Assembly: GCF_910592395.1 (NCBI RefSeq)
Contig: NC_088308.1
Span: forward strand, 2,854,001-2,918,000
DNA from: Lineus longissimus
Lineage: Eukaryota > Nemertea > Pilidiophora > Heteronemertea > Lineidae
Length of the DNA stretch: 64,000 nt
Reading direction: 5' to 3'
Below the pieces are notes generated by a model. The model did no database searches. It was given only the letters and a program-made list of their open reading frames with translations, and was not told the DNA's origin. Each line of letters opens with the position of its first letter. The first letter of the stretch is position 1. A program made the translations under genes and the position numbers. This document shows, piece after piece, positions 1 through 10,200 of the stretch.

Positions 1-940
1 TGCACACTGTACTTTGACAATTTGATCTCTAGTTTAATGGGAGCATCTATCATTTTAATGGATGGGTATCAAAATTTAATGCCACGACCTTTCGATCGAA
101 AACCAAAATGAACTATTTTCTTAGAGCATATGATAAAGTGAGTGGCCTAAACCGAGATAACGACTTTTTTATTGCAAACCCAGGGCCTGGTTGTTGAAAC
201 CGTGTTGGCTTATCAATCCGAAAATCTTTGCTGAGCAGTGCTTCTTTTCGCGTAGTTGTCTGTCTTGATGTGCACTCGAGAATGCTATGCCTGCCTGTCT
301 TACCACAGCTGTCATCTTGGTAAGGTTGTCCCTCATACAGCCGGTCATGGAGAATAGTGCCGAATGGTCATCATTTTTAATCAATGCACATCGGGCTTAC
401 GTGCCCCTACGAAAGTTCAACAAACCATCTTCCCAATGACATTGTCATCAAGATACTGCCAGACAATTCCGTCAGACAACTTCATTCTACTACGCATTTA
501 TGTCCTCCTTACTCAAAGGCCAGGCTCAAAAGCTAATATCTTATCAAGGCTGCATGGTTCTCTTCAGAATCCATTTTAACTAATTAGTGGAGGCGAGCCT
601 GCTTCAGGCGGAGCACGTCCCGGCTTTGGTTCGATGTAGCAGAGCGCTGATGACCAAAGCAAGTTGGAAGCATAGCCTGTGGAGACAGGCGAGGATGTTA
701 TCTATTCATTATCATCATAACCCTGTAGCAATGGCCTTCTGTTGTGATTAGGCTTTGATTGTTGGTAATCATAATTTAAGATCCATATATTAGGAAACTG
801 TCTCTCACAAGAGTGTATATATCATACCAATTGTATTGTTAGCCCTTGGTTAACCCTTTGTCCAGAGCAACTCATGTCTTGCTTTGTTCCAATGAAACAT
901 ATCATTGATACCAAATTAAGTGCACTCCCAAGTGATCAGG
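1..940. other. AT-rich stretch with no recognised gene
   Basis: Short open frames occur on both strands but none has protein-like composition or paired splice sites that I can defend. I see no RNA gene and no transposon end here. Confidence 0.5.
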
Positions 941-943
941 TGA

Positions 944-1492
944 GATTAAGGTGATAAGACACAGGATACCTGCAGTGGAAGAAGTGTTCTATCACCATTC
1001 CCTCACTCACAGCCCTAGAGCTAGGCAAGTTACAAAACAATTACTTCAGAACCTCCTTCAGACTAAGACCAAAGCAGCAATACATCCCACTTCTCCTGCC
1101 AGATGGTAACTCGACAATCATCCAAACTTGACCAGCACCAGAGAAACTATCCACTCGTTAATTGTCACATTAGGGTGATACAAGTATGTCACAAGGTAAC
1201 TGTAATAGAAGAAGAGTGCTATGGTTGTTTCGTTGGTGACAGCCCTTGTGCTAGAGACAAGATACAAAGCAATTATCTCTTTAGAACCTCCTTCAGAACG
1301 GAACCAAACCAACATGACCACCCACCCAAGAAATGATCCAACAACTGTCACATTTAGATGATGACACAAGATACCTGCAGTGGAAGAAGAGTACTACTGA
1401 CATTTCCTTTGCTTACAGCCCTAGAGCCAGAGACAAGATGGAAAGCAATCATCCTTTGGTCCTCCTTCAGACTCGGACCAAAGCAATAGTCT
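944..1492. repeat. Degenerate three-copy tandem repeat
   Basis: Three diverged units begin near 944, 1169 and 1352. Each carries a version of a 'gatacctgcagtggaag'-like block followed by an 'acagccctagagc'-like block about 45-50 bases later. Spacing is roughly 225 then 183 bases, so the units have gained and lost sequence. Open frames on both strands across the unit are by-products of the repeat. Confidence 0.7.
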
Positions 1493-1645
1493 TCAACGGC
1501 CTTTTAAACAAAGACCAAAGCAGTGAGACAACCCATATTACCCCACAACAGCAAGGGTTGCTACTTGGTTGTACATCTATCAAGAAGATTATGTTCAAAG
1601 TCCATAACCTTTTCTCTCTGCCCTATGATACCATATTCAATCAAG

Positions 1646-1699
1646 CATATAATTTGCACAAAAGAAGGGTTGCGATCATTCCAGATGTAACAAGCTCAG
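1646..1699 (+). CDS. Weak candidate internal exon, phase 1-1
   Basis: A 54-base block lies between an AG and a strong donor (CTCAG followed by GTAAGAG). In phase 1 it reads as 17 codons including HKRRVAIIPDVTSS, which looks more protein-like than its surroundings. The acceptor is poor because the pyrimidine run sits some way upstream. No domain is recognised and chance is a serious alternative. Confidence 0.12.
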
Positions 1700-1830
1700 G
1701 TAAGAGCACAGAGTGAAAAGACACTTTTCACTACTTGTTTTCCGATTGCCGACAACAAGAAATGAAGAATTCTGACAAAAGCAATGCAATAGAATTAAAT
1801 AAGATCAAGCCTTATCTTCTTTGATGACCC

Positions 1831-2313
1831 TTAAGTCTTAAAGAAGGACAGGTGATGACAATAGAATGCTAAACCAGCAGATAATAGACACTTTTGTCTC
1901 AAAAGAATGTGACCGAATTCCCCAATGTCTCTTGAGCACCCAATGATCTCTGCCAAGGGAACTTCTTGTACTCCAGCTCTAACAGTATGCTCGACACTTG
2001 CCATTACTAATGCACACAATGTTAAGATGACTGGCCAGGTACTCTCTCAGGCAACAATAGGTTACCGAACATCATGCTAAACCGCACTTGCATAACTGTC
2101 ATGAATGTAATTGGCCATAACTCAACTATTAACAGTTACATTACCACATTCTGAGAGCTGTAGCCAGTATGTCTCAGATGTCAGATGACAACTTAGATAG
2201 ATTAGAAATTAAAAGTGGCTAATATATTCTGAAACACCTAGTATAAAGCTTTGATGCTCCACAACAATAGAATCCTTCTTATATTGGACACGACTTACCT
2301 TTGTTGCTGCCAT
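1831..2313 (-). CDS. Candidate two-exon gene for a 75-residue secreted peptide
   Basis: Exon 1 runs from 2313 to 2299: an ATG in good context (A at -3, G at +4), five codons reading MAATK, then a near-perfect donor (AAAG followed by GTAAGT). Exon 2 runs from 2043 to 1831, after an AG preceded by a modest pyrimidine run, and is in phase 0 with exon 1. The joined product is 75 residues. Residues 1-25 have the shape of a signal peptide: a short basic start, then a hydrophobic stretch around VILTLCALVMA. Three cysteines remain afterwards, in GCSRD, QKCLL and FYCHH. No family is recognised. The acceptor has three overlapping AGs and only the second keeps this frame. No AATAAA was seen within about 60 bases of the stop. 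Exon 2 alone could be a chance frame; the start codon, donor and hydrophobic leader together make the case. Confidence 0.3.
2229..2243. mobile_element. Solo end resembling the MITE terminus at 24410
   Basis: The sequence ctgaaacacctagta differs at two positions from ttgaaacacccagta, the right end of the element at 24222-24410. I found no partner end nearby, so this is probably a truncated copy. It lies inside the proposed intron of the small - strand gene. Confidence 0.3.
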
Positions 2314-2385
2314 GTTGATGAAGTATCCCCAACAACGACCAAAACAAAACTGGATGGGTTCGTAGATATCACTATCCTAGTGATC

Positions 2386-2399
2386 GTTGCTATAGAAAC
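2386..2399. promoter_or_regulatory. X-box-like (RFX) motif upstream of the 2313 start codon
   Basis: The sequence gttgctatagaaac is an imperfect palindrome close to the X-box bound by RFX factors (GTTGCYATGGCAAC type). It lies 73 bases upstream of the proposed - strand ATG. In animals such sites are common in promoters of ciliary genes. A single motif match is weak evidence. Confidence 0.15.
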
Positions 2400-3147
2400 G
2401 ATGTTGCGAGGAAGTTACAAGTTCCAAGTGGCGATTGGAGTCCCGTAACCGAGAGAAAGTGTCATTAATTTTGGGAAAGTGATTTCACAAGAAAGTTCCG
2501 CCCAGGTGGTAAAACAAATACCACAAGTCTGTCAATGAATTCAGGGTGTTAACACTAGCACATGTTCCAAATACTGAACAAAGTGAAAAGAACGACTACT
2601 GACAGGAGAAAGTACCTGTACTGGGCTTGATATGTGTTCTATGGAAAATTAACTGAAATTCCTTATGCCACAACCTTTCTAAACAAGACACGTTTTGATA
2701 AATGATAAACGAGCTTTATAAAGATACAACAAAATTTAACCGAAAGTCCTCAAGCGTTGCTGAAAGCTCCTCACTCCTCCGAGTTTGGATGCAAATGCCG
2801 ACATGCAACACGCGATTCAGAGAGGTTAGTACCACATGTGCGAGACCATCTATATGGAAGAGAACATCAAGATATCCAAGTTATAATCACCCCCTCGATA
2901 ATAAACCATGTGTAGAGCTCATGAAAATTTCATATCATCCATGTCAGTCACTCGCTAAGCCAGTCTTGGTGAGTCATTTATTATGATGACGGAAGGTCTC
3001 GGCCACTGTCATGTGCATGCTTGTAACCACCCCTTTTAACATGATGCATTAGTATTCGAGAGGAATATATGTTGTTCGCAGTTCTTGTTAGTCCTTGTAA
3101 GACTGATGGATTACTACAAATAGTACAGCTTCTCTAGACACAAGGCT

Positions 3148-3188
3148 AACCTGTCATACCACACCTTTTACTACATGTATGACAGGTT
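3148..3188. repeat. Short inverted repeat, 12-base arms
   Basis: aacctgtcatac (3148-3159) is the exact reverse complement of 3177-3188, with a 17-base loop. It ends about 50 bases before the acceptor of the TSP1-like exon. It could be a small element remnant or an RNA hairpin in the intron. Confidence 0.6.
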
Positions 3189-3236
3189 TGACAGTCTCAT
3201 TTAAGGCAGCTTGATTTTTTTGTATTTCTCATATAG

Positions 3237-3467
3237 GAGTTTGACAGCAAGGACTAATGGGTTGGTCATGAATGTCACTGTAAGAAATGGCAAATGGCAA
3301 AAAAAGGGCAAATGTATTGGTCACTGCATTAGGCTTAAGTCTTATCAAGAATGCTCAGGTAGACTGAAATTTCAACCTTGTGGTCCTTGGTTGCGACACC
3401 AAGACAAGAACCACTGCAATCAAAAGGAGCCATGTAATGGTATTCCACCTCCAGCAGGCTCACAGAG
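3237..3467 (+). CDS. Candidate exon encoding a divergent thrombospondin type-1 (TSP1) repeat
   Basis: The block is 231 bases. It follows a good acceptor (pyrimidine-rich run ending CATATAG) and ends in a good donor (CAGAG followed by GTAAAC). Both ends are phase 2. In the open frame of 76 codons, six cysteines fall at residues 26, 30, 39, 48, 60 and 66. The CxxxC start and a CNQKEPC end match the usual TSP1 order. A tryptophan at residue 20 has five residues between it and the first cysteine, as in the WxxWxxC core; the second tryptophan is replaced. An N-glycosylation sequon (NVT) precedes the domain. TSP1 repeats occur in secreted and adhesion proteins such as ADAMTS, semaphorin 5, UNC5 and hemicentin types; I cannot say which. 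An internal CTCAG-GTAGAC could act as an alternative donor. Other cysteine-rich folds are possible. Confidence 0.42.
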
Positions 3468-3594
3468 GTAAACTAAGACATAAGAGATAATGACTTCAGT
3501 AACTCAGTGGCATTCAGACAAGCAACAGAGGAAGTCGGTCCACCATCACCATTGGTCACGTCCCCGACCATCTCACCACATTACGCTGATTACT

Positions 3595-4110
3595 CTAGTC
3601 TTCATCATGTTTATGGTGTGGCACAGTACTGGCTTTATTTCCTCCTTTGATAGGTTTATAGGGTCACAACAGAGTGGTACCGTAATCTATTGTATGATAA
3701 TGGTGATTCTGATGGTAGAAGCTAAGTGGTTGTCCTTTCTAGCTATGGGGAAAGACGCTGATCTGCTGCCTTGGTCATTTTTGCACTTCCTGGTGAGACA
3801 CAGCTCTTGCTTAATTTCCTCATTTGCTAGGTTTGTGGGCTCACTACACAGCGGGGCCGAGATTGTCCTGTTGTGCGGTAATGATAATGATGATGGCGGA
3901 AGCTCTATGGTGTCTTTTCTCAACTTTATAGCTATCGAAGGATGATCTTCTGCCTTGGTCAATATGCACTTTGATACTGGTCGGTAGAGTTCTTGCTCTA
4001 CTTATTCATTTGATAGGTTATAGGGTCGCTACTGAGTGGTAAATATTGGATCTGTTGTGCAGCAATGGTGATGATGAATGTCGGCTGAAGTTATGTGGTG
4101 TCCTTTCTTG
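3595..4110. repeat. Degenerate three-copy tandem repeat, period about 177-186
   Basis: A 'gataggtttatagggtcac'-like block recurs near 3649, 3826 and 4012, each time with a following 'gagtgg' or 'agcgg' and a later 'atgatgg' stretch. The 151-codon open frame at 3490-3945 spans two units and repeats with them, so I treat it as non-coding. Confidence 0.75.
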
Positions 4111-4947
4111 CTTTTCTACTTATCATTTTAACTCTTTTGGCAATATTCAAAGTTATCTCTCCACTATGATGTCCTGTGTCATGTTAAAGTAATGTGTTTT
4201 ACTGTGAGTAAATGTCACCTGACTTTTCTACACTTGCAAATTTTGTTGTTTTCTGAGTGTCATAAAGGCTGTTATCGACCAGCCACCATAAATGCCAAGT
4301 AAACCATCCAGGCCACTTCACCAATACAAGTTGTCATCAAGTGTCACGAAGAGCCCTTTTGAAATCAAACAATAACATCATGATTTATAGAAAAGTTTTA
4401 AATCAATTCACTCTTGGTACTGGTATCACTGTAACTTAAAAAGACGGTGAAGTATCATCGGAATCATTGAGTGGGGAGAAGAGGGCTAAAAGTGCTAAAT
4501 TCAAATGTTGGAGTTACAAACATGTTTCAATCTTTGCAGTTGCTAGAAAATCCTATTGTCGATGACATCAATGATGAGAAAAAGAACTACTTCTATTGTC
4601 AACCAACGTACAATCAATTCCACCAGTGGTATGCAACCCAAAGAGTCATTCAATTTGCCTGTTTCCCTGGTTTTATGTTTTTATTATAGCAACAAATGCG
4701 GATCAGAGTCATACTGTATGTTCTAAGATCTCTTTCATGTTACCAAGTCACACTAAATGTGACCATACTTAGGAGTAGGGAGACAACACGAACAAGTCAT
4801 CACAGTCGATGGGATGCATAATAGGGTGGGCTACCAAGCATTGTAAAATGTGGAATGATGAGAACTGAAAAGACGAATGCTGCCATGATTTCTGTTAAGA
4901 ACTTGATTGCGGCAAATTTGTCATGCTACAGATGAAACAATTTTTAA

Positions 4948-5153
4948 GTCCAAATATTTTTTTCAATTGATTTTTTTTTCTGCTCAAAATGAGGAAAAAT
5001 CATCAGCCCCCAAAACTTTTTACTTTGCAAATTTTTCAGAAAAATCATTCAGACAGTTCAAAATTTTGAAAAATTTTCAAAGTCAAAAAAAAGTTTTGGG
5101 ACCGATGTTGATTCATTTTGAGCAGAAAAAAAAGTGAAAAAAATATTTGGACT
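4948..5153. mobile_element. Long inverted-repeat (foldback) element
   Basis: The left arm from 4948 (gtccaaatattttttt...) and the right arm ending at 5152 (...aaaatatttggac) are reverse complements over roughly 75 bases with small gaps. Both include an exact ctgctcaaaatga / tcattttgagcag block. The centre is A/T-rich. A partial second unit follows to about 5215, and a related copy lies at 43285-43372, so this is a family. The open frame inside is low-complexity and not a gene. Confidence 0.65.
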
Positions 5154-5224
5154 CAGAAAATTTTTCTAACCCTAATCCTTTCATAAGTTCAAAATTTTGA
5201 AAAATTTTCAAAGTCAAAAGGTAA

Positions 5225-5292
5225 ATATCAATTCACAATAGTAAACCTCAATTCACCATGGTAAATCATCATTTCACCATGGTGAATTGGGA
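5225..5292. repeat. Clustered caccatggtg palindromes
   Basis: Two perfect palindromes around CCATGG lie about 22 bases apart. The flanking aattcaccatgg and ccatggtgaatt also pair with each other. 'aattcac' recurs at short intervals. This is probably the tail of the foldback element region. Confidence 0.4.
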
Positions 5293-5638
5293 TTCATTTC
5301 CGTTAGGGGTACGTCAGATAGGACGCCCACACCTTCCTTTCCTTCAGGATATCATAACCCTGTTATCAAACCAGCGTTTGTCATGTTTAAGACCACTCTT
5401 CTAGATTACTCTTCCTCTGTGATTCCTTCAGGCCTCTTGTTAATTACATCAAAGTAAGTAGCTTTCACCAGACCTCTGACAAGTTGCCGATTATATTCCA
5501 TATACCTGTCATCTCAACTCACCAAGTGTCCGCCATTGTCGTCACTGTGGGCAGGTTTAGTAAGTTAATTTATCAGCATTATGAATAGAGATAATCCTTT
5601 CCCTTAGATCTGCATCACCACAAGATATGGCTTGTGAC

Positions 5639-6196
5639 ATCCATACAGTCGCACTTAGCACCTTTTTAAAACATTACTCTAAGAAAGTCACAGAAACTCC
5701 TGTAACTGTAACTGTCATTTCTGTAAGTATTCCTGTAACTGCAAATTACTGTAACTTCTGTAACTGAACCAGCAATTTCATGGGAACAGTTTGTCTATTA
5801 GGACGACCAACTCATTTCCTACCCATCCATACAGTTGCACTTAGCACCTTTTAAAACTTTACTCTAAGAAAGTCACAGAAACTCCTGTAACTGTAACTGT
5901 CACTTCTGTAAGTATTCCTGTAACTGCAAATTACTGTAACTTCTGTAACTGAACCAGCAATTTCATGGGAACAGTTTGTCTATTAGGACGACCAACTCAT
6001 TTCCTACCCATCCATACAGTTGCACTTAGCACCTTTTAAAACTTTACTCTAAGAAAGTCACAGAAACTCCTGTAACTGTAACTGTCACTTCTGTAAGTAT
6101 TCCTGTAACTGCAAATTACTGTAACTTCTGTAACTGAACCAGCAATTTCATGGGAACAGTTTGTCTATTAGGACGACCAAGTCATTTCCTACCCAT
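5639..6196. repeat. Three-copy minisatellite, unit 185-186 bases
   Basis: Units start near 5641, 5827 and 6012. Copies 2 and 3 are almost identical and copy 1 differs at only a few bases, so this array is much younger than the other tandem repeats here. Each unit holds a sub-repeat of ctgtaact. Each also contains a GTAAGTAT donor-like string, which is part of the repeat. Confidence 0.9.
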
Positions 6197-6884
6197 TCGA
6201 CAGAGAGAAGGTGAACCCATCATTGTCAGCATTAATGATGATATGAGTCTGAGCAATAACCAGGGCCATTATTCAATCAAACCATATGCCCACTCAGTGT
6301 TTACAAATGATTTTGGTAATTGATGGATTACCAGCACGACTTTGACCAAATACTGTGATAGTATGACACCGTGCCTATTTCATATCTGAGACCCTGAATC
6401 TTCAAAACAAGTTCGAGTTGGACTTGTGCTAGTTTAAGTGCCCCACAAGTGAATACTTTCATCACAGTGACTTGACAAAACCATTGCTGGAAGCACCCAA
6501 GCTAAGCTCGAATAAGAAATAAGACAGATATCTTCTACATGCCAGATACATTTCCATTACAAGAATCCCATCAATTTTTCAGGATAATAACTTTCAAATC
6601 GATACCATAGCTAGCTATATGGACCATTAATCATAATAATAGTGGGACTCAAGATGAAATTTGAAATATTTATAAAGAGAAAAGGGGCAATCATAGCTTT
6701 TTATATCAATCATAAATGAGTCTGCATGTGATAATGTTCACTTTAATACCCAAGATAAGAATTTTTTATATGAGCCTGTTGAACAATTATAATTACAATC
6801 CCAATTAGATTACAAATTGTCCGATATTATTTATAGATCTAATAATGTCCTATGTATGGTTAGAATCTATCTAATATGGTAGCC

Positions 6885-7035
6885 TTGGGACTGTAATGCT
6901 GTCCCGAATAGGGAAGTGGCCTGAATACAGAGGTCAAATTGTGTAGAAACGGACCATTTGGTATCAAAGTAACTGTCCCAATAGAGAGGGCGTCCTGTTG
7001 ACACGAGGCGTCAACAAGGGGAGGTTCTACTGTAT
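6885..7035. mobile_element. Truncated copy of a pogo-like MITE
   Basis: This shares internal blocks with the adjacent complete copy and ends in the same gaggttctactgta terminus at 7021-7034. The left terminus is missing. Confidence 0.45.
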
Positions 7036-7040
7036 ACATG

Positions 7041-7230
7041 TATAGTGGAACCTCCTTCAGTAGAGACCATGTCAGCACTACCACCTCACTACAAGGGGTC
7101 ATTGATTTTGTTCTAAACGGGTCGTTTGTGTATGAATTGACCTCCGTAATTAGAACACCTCTGTAAGGACAGCATTTGTCAATAATTGTCTGTCTCCAGG
7201 GGGGACCCTTATAGAGAGGTTCTACTGTAT
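7041..7230. mobile_element. Pogo/Tigger-like MITE, about 190 bases
   Basis: The ends are imperfect inverted repeats: tagtggaacctcc on the left and gagaggttctactgta on the right, both flanked by TA. TA targets and CAGTNGAACCTC-type ends are typical of pogo-type Tc1/mariner elements. No transposase is encoded. The antisense open frame at 7303-6860 crosses both copies and is a by-product. Confidence 0.55.
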
Positions 7231-10200
7231 GTTGCTTTGAGGTGCAAACTTTGAAACAAATCCTGGTGACTTTCAAGCAAGGGCACAAAGCACATTGGCA
7301 CATTGATGAAAGAAGAAAACCAAGAAGTTCTACTCTTACTTAGAGATTCTGCATCACTGCACACTGATAAACCCACAAAGTCCCGCTACCCCCCATATTG
7401 TTCTCCAAACTTTGCAACCAAGGTGACCTTCAAGTATGTGACATCTCACATGATCACACATCATCGGCTCCTCCAGTGAATTACAAAACAAACATAATAG
7501 ATAACAGCTTTTGATATCTCATTTGTAATACAGCATACACAAACAGCTATTGTTACATAGCCATAAGGCGAATTCTCCATTGTCGATTCAAACTTTGAAA
7601 CATACCAAGGTGACTTTAATACAGGGACGTGATGCCACACACCACCGACTCCCTCAAGCGAATTACAAAATAAACGACAGATTTAGAATTGTCACTCTTG
7701 GTGCTGAACTCTAATTAATCAAGACCAATGGCATGCAAGAGGTGATTACTACCTCTTACGAAAAGAAGAATGGCCTCCTCCTGTCCGTTATGAACACCTA
7801 CTGATGTTGAACTTCAATACCATAATCTTCCGCCAATTTTAGGGTACTCTCATCTTGTGTTAGGACATTCATTTTAGTCCCTAGGAACTGTACCAACAAA
7901 AAGAGGCACAGTTTGGGCAATCATACATTTTGAAGAAAACAACTTCACATACATCTTTTTCTCTCCGACTCAGATAATAAATTCGCTTTTCTTTTTGTCA
8001 TTTTTATCAATTGTGTGATGGCAGGTATTGGGAAAAGTTATCCTCGAGTTTTCTTTACATGCACGGACACCTTAGAAGATTAGTATGTATTCAGAATAGA
8101 CACATCATTAACGAAAAGAAATCATCTTCTCCATCGTCGCCCACATCATTGAGGCTGCAACGGTAATCATGAGGCCACAAAAGCGATGTATACAGCTTGT
8201 CTGAGATACAATATGTATTCTTGAAGCATCCAAAGGAAGGAAAACATATCCTGATTGGCCACATCTCCCCTGATCCGCAGACAAAAAACTCCGTCATTCG
8301 CGACATGTGTGATTAGGACAGTATCAATCGCCGATAATGATGCGGGAGAGGTAATTTCATGGGGAAAAAACATTATGGACCTCATAATGTTGATTGAGTG
8401 TGGCTAGAATTGAATAGTGCATCTCAGCGTTTCGATGAAAAAGATGTGGAAATCCACACGGCTAGTAGGCTACTAAAAACCTCGGAACACCTTAGTATGG
8501 CCAAATATCGTCTATAGTCATGCTTGGTATGGCTAAGGACATTTCACACTTAATTGAAATAAATCTATTAAAATTTCCAGCCTCGATGCAATAGCAATGT
8601 ATGTGAAAGTGCAGTTTGTTATGGTGTGCTGAACTTGATCCATGTAACTCATGCAACCAAAGAGGCCAAAGACCTTTTTTTTGAAAATTGCAGCGAACTG
8701 TCAAGTCGCTCCCCATCTTCAACTTACCATTGAAAAATACTTGAATTGTTGATGACTGTGTGAGATAGAACACTGTCACCACTGTCACATTCTTTTTGGA
8801 GGTCAAATTATTCAATGAGAAATGTAACTACTGGTTACTTAAAGTAAGGTCTGTTTTCACAAGAAAGACATCACTGAAACACTTCATTCCAGAATTCCAT
8901 CTGAAGCACATATTTCTGTCACAAACTAGAATCACTTCAGACGAGTTTCTTTAAATCGAGCCAAAAGAATTTGACATGCAAAAAGAAACAGACTATGTGA
9001 CTGCAGTGGTGTCTGAATGAAATCTTCTCCTTCTTTTAAAATATTTGAGAGTTTATAAACGTTTGTGTTCAACTCACCTTACACTTATGCATAACTTGCA
9101 TAGTGGATTAGGCTGCTGGTTCAGACAATTCTCCTTTTCTACGCCTTGTCCAATTTGTACTTGGTTGATGTCCACCACTACCACAACTAAAATTAATGTA
9201 TCATTTTTAACATTCAGAGTCATTTCAAGAGCTTTTTGTCACCACTTTTTGATATGAAGAGTAGCAAAGGTGTATGTCAAGCAATTATCCAGATTATGAG
9301 AAAGTGGACTTTTCATAATTCTCGTTCGATGGGGCAGTGAGTCCTATACCGTTTCAGGGCCTGTGCAAACATGTTAACGACAACAACAACAGCTGATTGT
9401 GGATGACGTCATGTTGGATGAGCCAGCAAAGGACGTCACGACGATGAAGTAGATCTCGTGAGACGTGATTGCTGTTGTCATTTCATCCCGCTTGTTGTTT
9501 TTCTGATGAATAACCTACCACTATCTGACCCCTGCAATGGTATGTGACTCACTGCACCTCAAAGTGATGTTTACTGGCCACTTATGCCACTCAGAGGAAT
9601 ACAATTAACAGGTTTGTATTGTCCTTCTGCCATCTGTTGGTTGTCAAAGTTTTACCAATATCAGACATTCTTCTACTTGAGTTGTAACGGTTATTATTCG
9701 AAGTAGGTAAATTGTAAATTCATCCATTTGTGATGATTAATTGTACCTCACTAGTAATTCAACAGTTTAACGAACATAACTTTCTCAGAACAGATCCGTG
9801 CAGTTCCCTAACTATCGCCACACCTGCATAGACTTGACCTCATACGAAGTCACCCTCTCAAGAAGCTAAAACACCAGAGATAGAGAGATCTACTTCACAC
9901 AGTAATAGAAATACGGTACAGTACTGACCAAAAGTAACAGTCTTTGTCATGAGAAACATGCAATGCTGCGATATGCAAGATTGTCCAAAGCACATTTCAG
10001 TCTCATCCAAGCAAGGAAATTTACAGGTTAGAATCTACAATTTAGTCTACCATTCCTGTAAATTGTGTAGCCAAGATGATTGTGTTTGAATTGGGTTTTG
10101 AGGAATGAGCATTGCAAGAAGGTATGTTACTTCCGCACAGTACTGTACACACTAGTCAAACAGTCATTTTCCCTCTACTCCACTGAAAAACACAAAAGGG

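Noticed and set aside
601-670. tRNA-like stretch containing ggttcgatgtagc
   Set aside because: A B-box-like string only; no A box at the right distance and no cloverleaf arms.
3490-3945. 151-codon + strand open frame, the longest in the window
   Set aside because: It spans two units of a degenerate tandem repeat and its residues repeat with the unit; no splice sites or domain.
5443-5464. 22-base microexon between GATTCCTTCAG and GTAAGTAG
   Set aside because: Good splice strings but too short to judge and nothing to join to.
6860-7303. 147-codon - strand frame
   Set aside because: It runs through two MITE copies; the repeated TVEP motif is the transposon end.
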